Source of the DNA: Streptomyces californicus
Lineage (GTDB): Bacteria; Actinomycetota; Actinomycetes; Streptomycetales; Streptomycetaceae
Length of the DNA stretch: 64,000 nt
Assembly (NCBI RefSeq): GCF_000717645.1
Contig: NZ_JNZZ01000019.1
Coordinates: forward strand, 294,509-358,508
Reading direction: 5' to 3'
Part shown: positions 59,276 to 64,000 of the stretch, in pieces
How the letters are laid out: the number at the start of each line of letters is the position of its first letter
Numbering within the stretch: the stretch's first letter is position 1
Position numbers and translations under genes: made by a program
The notes under the pieces: generated by a model
Told to the model about the DNA's origin: nothing
Seen by the model: the letters and a program-made list of their open reading frames with translations, nothing else
Databases searched by the model: none

Positions 59276-60701
59276 ACACTTCCGGTCGGAGCTATACGCG
59301 TGCCTGACCGCGCGGGGCGATGCCTTGTTCGAGTTGTGTGGACGCGCTGCTGTGCACGGACGGGCCGGTCCGGACGCTGGTTGATCTCGCGCTCGCGCCC
59401 GAACACCGCCGTGGGCACGGGGCTCTCTACGCAGGGCTCAACCAGGGTCGGATCGACATAGCCCGGCTGCGTCATGCCCTGGCCGGGGTGCCGTTGCCGA
59501 GGGCGGCGGACGGTCGGCTCGTGCTGGCGGTGGATGTCTCGCCGTGGCTGCGGCCGGACGCCAACACGTGTGCCGACCGAGCCTTTTGCCATACCTTCGG
59601 GCGGGGCGAGGGCAAGCACCAGATGGTGCCCGGCTGGCCATACTCGGTGGTGGCCGCGCTGGAGACCGGCCGCACTTCCTGGACGGTGGTGCTGGACGCG
59701 GTCCGCCTTCAGCCCGGCGCCGACGTCGCCGCAGTGACCACCGCACAGATCCGTGAGGTGGTCGAGCGGCTGGTCGCCGCCGGCCAGTGGAAGCCGGGCG
59801 ACCCGGAGATCCTGGTCGTGCTGGACGCCGGATACGACGCCCCGCGCATCGCCCACCTGCTGGCCGGGCTGTCCCTCGAGATCCTCGGCCGGCTCCGGTC
59901 CGATCGCGTGATGCGGCGTCCGACCCCTTCCCGCGAAGAGTTCCACCTGGCCCACCCCAAGGGCGGCCGACCGCCCAAACACGGCGGCGAGTTCGTCTTC
60001 GGCGAACCCACAACCTGGGGCACCGAACAGGCCGTGACCGTCACGGACACCCGGCTCTACGGGAAGGCAACCGCGCAGGCGTGGGACCGGCTGCACCCCA
60101 GGCTGACCCGCCGGGCCGCATGGCTCGACCACGACGGCCCGCTGCCCATCATCGAGGGCACCGTCATCCGCCTGCTTGTGGAGAAGCTGCCCAGCGGCGG
60201 AGTCAACAAGCCGGTCTGGTGTGGTGGTCGCGCACCGGCGCCACTGAAGCGGACGTCGACCGCTGCTGGCAGTCCTTCCTCCGCCGTTTCGACATCGAGC
60301 ACACATTCCGCCTGTTCAAGCAAACCCTCGGCTGGACCAAGCCCCGGCTTCGCAGCTCGGAAGCGGCCGACCGGTGGACCTGGCTCGTGATCACCGCATA
60401 CGCCCAGCTTCGACTCGCCCGACCGCTGGTCACCGACCTCCGCAGGCCCTGGGAGAAGCCGACCGAGCCGAACAAACTGACACCCGCGCGCGTCCGCAGA
60501 GGGTTCAGGAACCTGCACGCGAAGACCGGCTCTCCAGCCGGCGCACCGAAACCGTCCCGCCCTGGCCCCGGCAGGCCGCCCGGCTCGAAGAACCGCCGCC
60601 CCGCCACCCGGCACGACGTCGGCAGAGTCCTCGCCACCGGCGAGGCTTACGCCCGCCCCGCCCACCACAAGGTGGGCACCAAACCGCGACGCGCAGGATG
60701 A
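59276..60701 (+). mobile_element. Transposase relic of the NF041680/IS701-like type, two frameshifts
   Basis: Translated pieces in three successive frames give one transposase: HFRSELYACLTARGDALFELC (about 59276-59340); from 59341 in another frame DALLCTDGPVRTLVDLALAPEHRRGHGALYAGLNQGRIDIARLR, LAVDVSPWLRPDANTCADRAFCHTFGRGEGKHQMVPGWPYSVV and VLDAGYDAPRIAHLLAGLSLEILGRLRSDRVMR; then, after a shift at about 60220 in CTGGTGTGGTGG, WWSRTGATEADVDRCWQSFLRRFDIEHTFRLFKQTLGWTKPRLRS to the stop at 60701. DDE-type catalytic residues are present across pieces, but two frameshifts make it inactive unless recoded. It has damaged the Cys-rich gene to its left. Confidence 0.82.
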
Positions 60702-60750
60702 ACCGGCAGCTCAAGACCTACAAACACTGATGTGTCTCGCATCAGGCAAA

Positions 60751-61236
60751 ATGAGCGGCATGGTCAACGAGGGGAACGACGGCTTCACGCTGCCGCGGGG
60801 GGCGACAGGTTTCTTCCGGCCGAAGGACGGCCCCCTCCCCGAGACTGAGCTGTCGGCATTCCGCGCCGCTCTGTATGCCGCTGCCCGCGTCGCCGGAGGC
60901 GAAGTAGGCGAGGTGGAGCAACGGGTGTACCCCCGGAGCTTCCACGCCGCAACGGTCGTCGGACGCGAGGGCGAGAATACTGTCCTGTGCCACGCTCACC
61001 ACCCCTGGATCGCCTTCGCCAAGACACGGCGGGACTGGTACGGAGAGGACTTCCTCGCGCCGCCGCCGTGGGCTCACGCCTTCACCAACACGGGCTTCAC
61101 GGTTCTGAGCAGCGAACGACTCGCCACACCGCTCTCCGACGTGGACACCTCAGTACTCACGCAGGGCGAGTGGCGCGAGGTCCGCTTCTACGGCATCACC
61201 ACGTTGGGCGGAGTCCTCTTCAACGCGTGGGACTGA
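60751..61236 (+). CDS. Hypothetical protein
   Basis: This 161-residue protein starts at ATG 60751 (ATG 60760 is an alternative; neither has a strong ribosome site). It is soluble, with no signal or membrane segment (FTLPRGATGFFRPKDGPLPETELSAFRAALYAAARVAGGEVGEVEQRVYPRSFH; HPWIAFAKTRRDWYGEDFLAPPPWAHAFTNTGFTVLSSERLATPLSDVD). The pattern resembles small proteins of immunity or SMI1/KNR4-like type in actinomycetes, but I cannot assign a family. It stands alone downstream of the transposase relic. Confidence 0.6.
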   Translation: MSGMVNEGNDGFTLPRGATGFFRPKDGPLPETELSAFRAALYAAARVAGGEVGEVEQRVYPRSFHAATVVGREGENTVLCHAHHPWIAFAKTRRDWYGEDFLAPPPWAHAFTNTGFTVLSSERLATPLSDVDTSVLTQGEWREVRFYGITTLGGVLFNAWD

Positions 61237-61448
61237 CATTCACGCAAAGGCACCGTTCGATGCTGGACCATAAACGACAAGCTAAGTGAGTGTTTGAGAT
61301 CCGGCTGGTGCCAGTCTGAAGATTTCAGCGCGGATGGGGTCGTTTTACGATCATGCCGAGACGGGATCATGCGGTATGCGCACCGGCGGGGTATACAGCG
61401 TTGCCCCTGGTCCGCTGCTACAAGGCTTTCTAGCTAGGGTATGGCGCT

Positions 61449-62087
61449 GTGGACGACGTAACTCTTGGACCCGGTGACCTTGCTGGCACCGGCGTTTACG
61501 CCGCGCGCGACTTCGCCGTTGGCGAGGTCGTTCTGTCCTACCAGCTCGAGCCACTCGATGAGGCTGCCTACCTTGCCCTGCCTGTCGGCATGGACCTTTT
61601 TGTACACAGCTACGGGGGCCGCCGCTACCTCTACCCTGCGCCAGCACGCTTTGTGAACCACTCTGACGATCCGTCCTGCTACCAGGACTTTGAGCGCGGG
61701 TGCGACATCGCACTACGGTCGATCGCGCGGGGCGACCGAATCACCATTGACGCGAACGAGGAGACCTCTCGTGAGCTCGTCACCTTCGTCGACGCCTACC
61801 GGCATGCACTCCGTGAAGGAACGGGTGCACTCCTCACTGGGTTGGTCGACCGTGATGTCAGGCTCTGGATGGCGGGGCGCGCGACCCGCGGCAGGGAAGC
61901 CTACGTCGCGACGGTGTCCGAGGCCGAATTGGTGTCACTGTCGGAGGTCGAGTGGCTCGTCGGTACCGGGCGCTGGGAGGCACTGTGCTCCGCCGAGGCC
62001 GAGACAGCGCGCGGCCGACGGCACCAGACCATGCTCCTCAAGGTCATCGCCGGCAACTGGCAGATCGTCTACCACCATGCCGGGTGA
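61449..62087 (+). CDS. SET-domain protein with C-terminal helical extension
   Basis: This 212-residue protein has a compact SET lysine-methyltransferase-like domain: GTGVYAARDFAVGEVVLSY (start of SET), DLFVHSYGGRRYLYPAPARFVNHSDDPSCYQDF with the conserved R-F-V-N-H-S motif that binds AdoMet, and IALRSIARGDRITIDANE. Bacterial SET proteins are uncommon and usually of unknown target. The last ~90 residues (DRDVRLWMAGRATRGREAYVATVSEAELVSLSEVEWLVGTGRWEAL; LLKVIAGNWQIVYHHAG) look like an NTF2/SnoaL-type cup. The start is GTG at 61449. The base composition is slightly less GC-rich than its surroundings, consistent with transfer. Confidence 0.75.
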   Translation: MDDVTLGPGDLAGTGVYAARDFAVGEVVLSYQLEPLDEAAYLALPVGMDLFVHSYGGRRYLYPAPARFVNHSDDPSCYQDFERGCDIALRSIARGDRITIDANEETSRELVTFVDAYRHALREGTGALLTGLVDRDVRLWMAGRATRGREAYVATVSEAELVSLSEVEWLVGTGRWEALCSAEAETARGRRHQTMLLKVIAGNWQIVYHHAG

Positions 62088-62292
62088 CGTGGCACCCTCC
62101 TCCTGCTCAACACTTTCGCACGCGTACAACCAGAGTCGATGTGCGCCCTCGGCTGGTCACTCTGGCAACGACGACACCAAGCCCGAGCCCGCAAGGCCCA
62201 CCGCCATCAACGAATCACCGCAGGTCACGGTCGTGGATCTACAGCTGTAGTGCCAGTAGCCGCTGTCGACAGCGTGCAGGGCCGAGAGGCGG

Positions 62293-63057
62293 TCAGGGCT
62301 TCTTCGACCATTTGACGCGAGGGCCTCGGCGCGTGATCCTACGGGTCATCAATGTGATGAGTGCCCAGGCCAGGTGCGCTTCTGAATGCTGTGGAAGCCG
62401 TTCGTAGTCGCGGCCGTTGCGCCGCGACTACATGATCCAGCCTAGTGTTCGTTCTACTTTCCAGCGTCGTGGCAGGACGACGAAGCCCTTCGCTCCGCGA
62501 GGGCGGGAGACGGTTCTGAGGGTCATGCCGAGGAAGTCGTCGGACCAGTTGACGAGCTGGCCGGCGTAGGCGGAGTCGGCCCAGACCTGCGTGATCTGGG
62601 GTTGCATGACCCGAAGGCACCAGAGCAGTTCGCGGGCGGAGTCACGGTCGGCGGGCGTCACCGTGATCATCACCGGTAGGCCGGGGGTGTCGACGGCGAT
62701 GTGTCTCTTGCGGCCATTGATTCTCTTGGCCGCGTCGAACCCGCGGGTGGCCTTGGAGACGGTCTCCGCGCCTTTGACGGACTGCGAGTCGACGATCAGC
62801 GTCACCGGCCAGGAGCATCGCCCCTGGCCGGTACGGATCTGCCGGCGCAGCTGTTCCCGTAAGAAGGCGACGACACCGCGGCGGTGCCAGCGGGCGAAGT
62901 GGTAGTAGACCGTCTGCCAGGGCGGGTAGTCCGCCGGCATGGCCCGCCACTTGATCCCGTTGTCCACGACGTAGCGGACGGCGTCCACGATCTCGCGGCG
63001 GTGCCACTTCCAGTTTGTGGCCTTCGGCGCGGAGCTGGGCGACGGCGGCGTCGATTA
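62293..63057 (-). mobile_element. IS5-family transposase relic
   Basis: The minus-strand frame reads NWKWHRREIVDAVRYVVDNGIKWRAMPADYPPWQTVYYHFARWHRRG, then VTLIVDSQSVKGAETVSKATRGFDAAKRINGRKRHIAVDTPGLPVMITVTPADRDS (DDE Asp in VDSQSVKG) and VWADSAYAG (second Asp), up to LGWIM, an in-frame TAG (62428-62430), then RRNGRDYERLPQHSEAHLAWALITLMTRRI and a stop at 62293. It is thus a full IS5-type domain interrupted by a stop, with a damaged N-terminus (TAA near 63055). No inverted repeats were identified. Confidence 0.82.
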
Positions 63058-63060
63058 GAA

Positions 63061-63438
63061 ACTCCACAGGCACGAGCGGACCGTAACCAGCCCCGGCACC
63101 CGCCCGGCGATCTTTCCGCGAACCCCAGCGGAGCCACCGGCCGGCGTGCTAGCCGACCATGATCAATCTCAGCGCCAACCGCTGTACCGATGTTCCCCGA
63201 GACCGGGAGCGGCGCCGGGGGGTTGACGGGCCGCCGCGTGCGGGGTGATCCGCTGCGCTCCTCACCCCGCACGGCGTGCCCCGGCCGCTCCGCGTCCAGG
63301 ACCGAGCGCTCCGCGCTCTCACGCCCGAGGGTGCCGGTCTGCTGGCGCTCCCCGGCCTCCTCCTGCTTTCCCGGGTGACACGGGCTACGGGTGCGCGGCG
63401 ATCCGCCCGCACTTCCGGGCCCGGTGAGCCCCGCCAGG
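63061..63438. other. Intergenic stretch, no gene seen
   Basis: No convincing gene lies between the IS5 relic and the membrane protein. It may include the outer end of the IS element and the 3' region of the next gene. The sequence is GC-rich without a consistent third-position pattern. Confidence 0.4.
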
Positions 63439-64000
63439 TCAGCGCTTCACGCGGTTGCGGACGGCGAGGACGGCCAGGCCCAGCAGGACGGGTTCGGTCA
63501 GTCGTGACGTCATCTCGACGTACGTGCCGGTGGTGGTGAGGTCTTGACCGGAGGAGCGGAAGACGACGGAGTTGAGGGTGATGTTCAGCGCCTTCTCGAA
63601 GCGCTCCCCGGTGAAGCGCTCGCCGGTGGGGTTCTTCGGATCGTCCTTGTCGATCGTGAAGGTGACCTCGCCCCCGCCGGCCGGGACGGTACCGGTCGCG
63701 GTCTGCTTCGGGGTGTCCTGCGCGATGCCGAAGGCCATCAGCAGCACGACAGTCGCGACCATCGCCGTGCCGAGCCAGGCCAAGGCCCGGGACGCACGCA
63801 GGCCGTAACCGGACAACGCCCAGTAAGCGGTCAACAACCCCCGCTCACCACGGGGTATGTCGTCGGCATGGCGACGCATCTCCATCTCCCCGTAATAGAA
63901 GTCCGCAGCCCCCGGCTCATGCTTCCCGTCCTCGAACGCCTTCCGCAGCGCCCGATACACCGGAGCCAGCTGCAACGGCCCCACCCGCCCCGCCCCCAGA
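63439..64000 (-). CDS. C-terminal part of a membrane protein (possibly pentapeptide-repeat type), cut by window end
   Basis: The frame is open to the window edge, so the N-terminus lies outside. The visible 187 residues begin VGPLQLAPVYRALRKAFEDGKHEPGAADFYYGEMEMRRHADDIPRGERGLLTAYWALSGYGLRASRALAWLG, then a membrane helix (TAMVATVVLLMAFGIA), an extracellular loop (FTIDKDDPKNPTGERFTGERFEKALNITLNSVVFRSS) and a final helix (LTEPVLLGLAVLAVRNRVKR). The EPGAADFYYGEMEMRR block is known from actinobacterial pentapeptide-repeat membrane proteins. Function unknown. Confidence 0.7.
   Translation of the reverse strand, partial: LGAGRVGPLQLAPVYRALRKAFEDGKHEPGAADFYYGEMEMRRHADDIPRGERGLLTAYWALSGYGLRASRALAWLGTAMVATVVLLMAFGIAQDTPKQTATGTVPAGGGEVTFTIDKDDPKNPTGERFTGERFEKALNITLNSVVFRSSGQDLTTTGTYVEMTSRLTEPVLLGLAVLAVRNRVKR

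Noticed and set aside
60205..60235. Programmed frameshift in the NF041680-type transposase
   Set aside because: The sequence CTGGTGTGGTGG is not a slippery heptamer, and a second, independent frameshift lies near the 5' end, so decay is more likely.
62428..62988. An intact 186-residue IS5 transposase
   Set aside because: Its 'stop' is an in-frame TAG followed by the family's normal C-terminus, and its 'start' is an internal GTG. It is part of a broken, longer gene.

Overview
The window is very GC-rich, with closely packed, often overlapping genes, many GTG or TTG starts, and typical Streptomyces gene sets (urease ureF-ureG-ureD order, a sugar ABC operon lacking an ATPase, mycothiol-type DinB enzyme, IS families common in that genus). 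It is most likely Streptomyces or a close relative, chromosomal, with a patchy accessory region at the right end.

Layout. (1) 1-2.6 kb: end of ureC, then ureF, ureG and ureD, translationally coupled. (2) 2.6-3.8 kb: a secreted beta-propeller-like protein. (3) 3.8-13.1 kb: a carbohydrate catabolic locus. An RbsABC/Xyl-type transporter, an FGGY kinase and a 2-hydroxyacid dehydrogenase face a phosphatase, a DeoR-type repressor and a second FGGY kinase. Copies of a palindrome related to CTGTTA-N4-TAACAG lie in front of three transcription units. (4) 13.2-16.6 kb: acetyltransferase, a secreted LasA-like M23 endopeptidase and small unknown proteins. (5) 16.7-26.1 kb: a second sugar locus, with a secreted beta-helix protein, a DeoR-HTH/LacI-sensor hybrid regulator, a DUF2264 protein and an ABC operon (binding protein, two permeases, dehydrogenase). 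These units share CTTGACCTGATC-type operators.

(6) 26.2-54.1 kb: a phosphonate biosynthetic gene cluster, the centre of the window. The leftward arm begins with PEP mutase (EDK-X5-NS motif), then sbnA/sbnB-type diaminopropionate genes, a stand-alone adenylation domain, a nucleotidyltransferase, a FomA/IPK-like kinase, an aminoethylphosphonate-type transaminase, a large FAD/NAD(P)-binding protein, a DinB-type enzyme, a phosphonopyruvate decarboxylase split into two genes, an acyl carrier protein, an HPr-kinase-like protein, a DMT exporter and a CYTH protein. The rightward arm has a TauD-like oxygenase, a TldD/TldE pair, an MFS exporter, three ATP-grasp ligases, a degenerate condensation-domain protein and a PPOX flavoprotein. 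Together they predict PEP -> phosphonopyruvate -> phosphonoacetaldehyde -> 2-aminoethylphosphonate, then oxidation and coupling to amino acids, possibly 2,3-diaminopropionate. I cannot match the gene set to a phosphonate cluster I know. The arm ends in a 43-residue secreted-type peptide gene followed by an XRE-TPR regulator, a possible peptide-signalling switch. Both promoters carry TTGCCA at -35, and a related motif lies in the pepM/tauD divergent region.

(7) 54.1-64 kb: a decayed accessory region with relics of three insertion sequences (IS110-, NF041680- and IS5-type), a family-B-polymerase-like protein paired with a small HTH protein, several orphan proteins, a SET-domain protein, and the end of a membrane protein running off the edge.

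One stretch needs caution: at 39.1-39.7 kb an exact 98-bp direct repeat plus 66 bases made only of G and C replaces the middle of sbnA. This looks like an assembly error.
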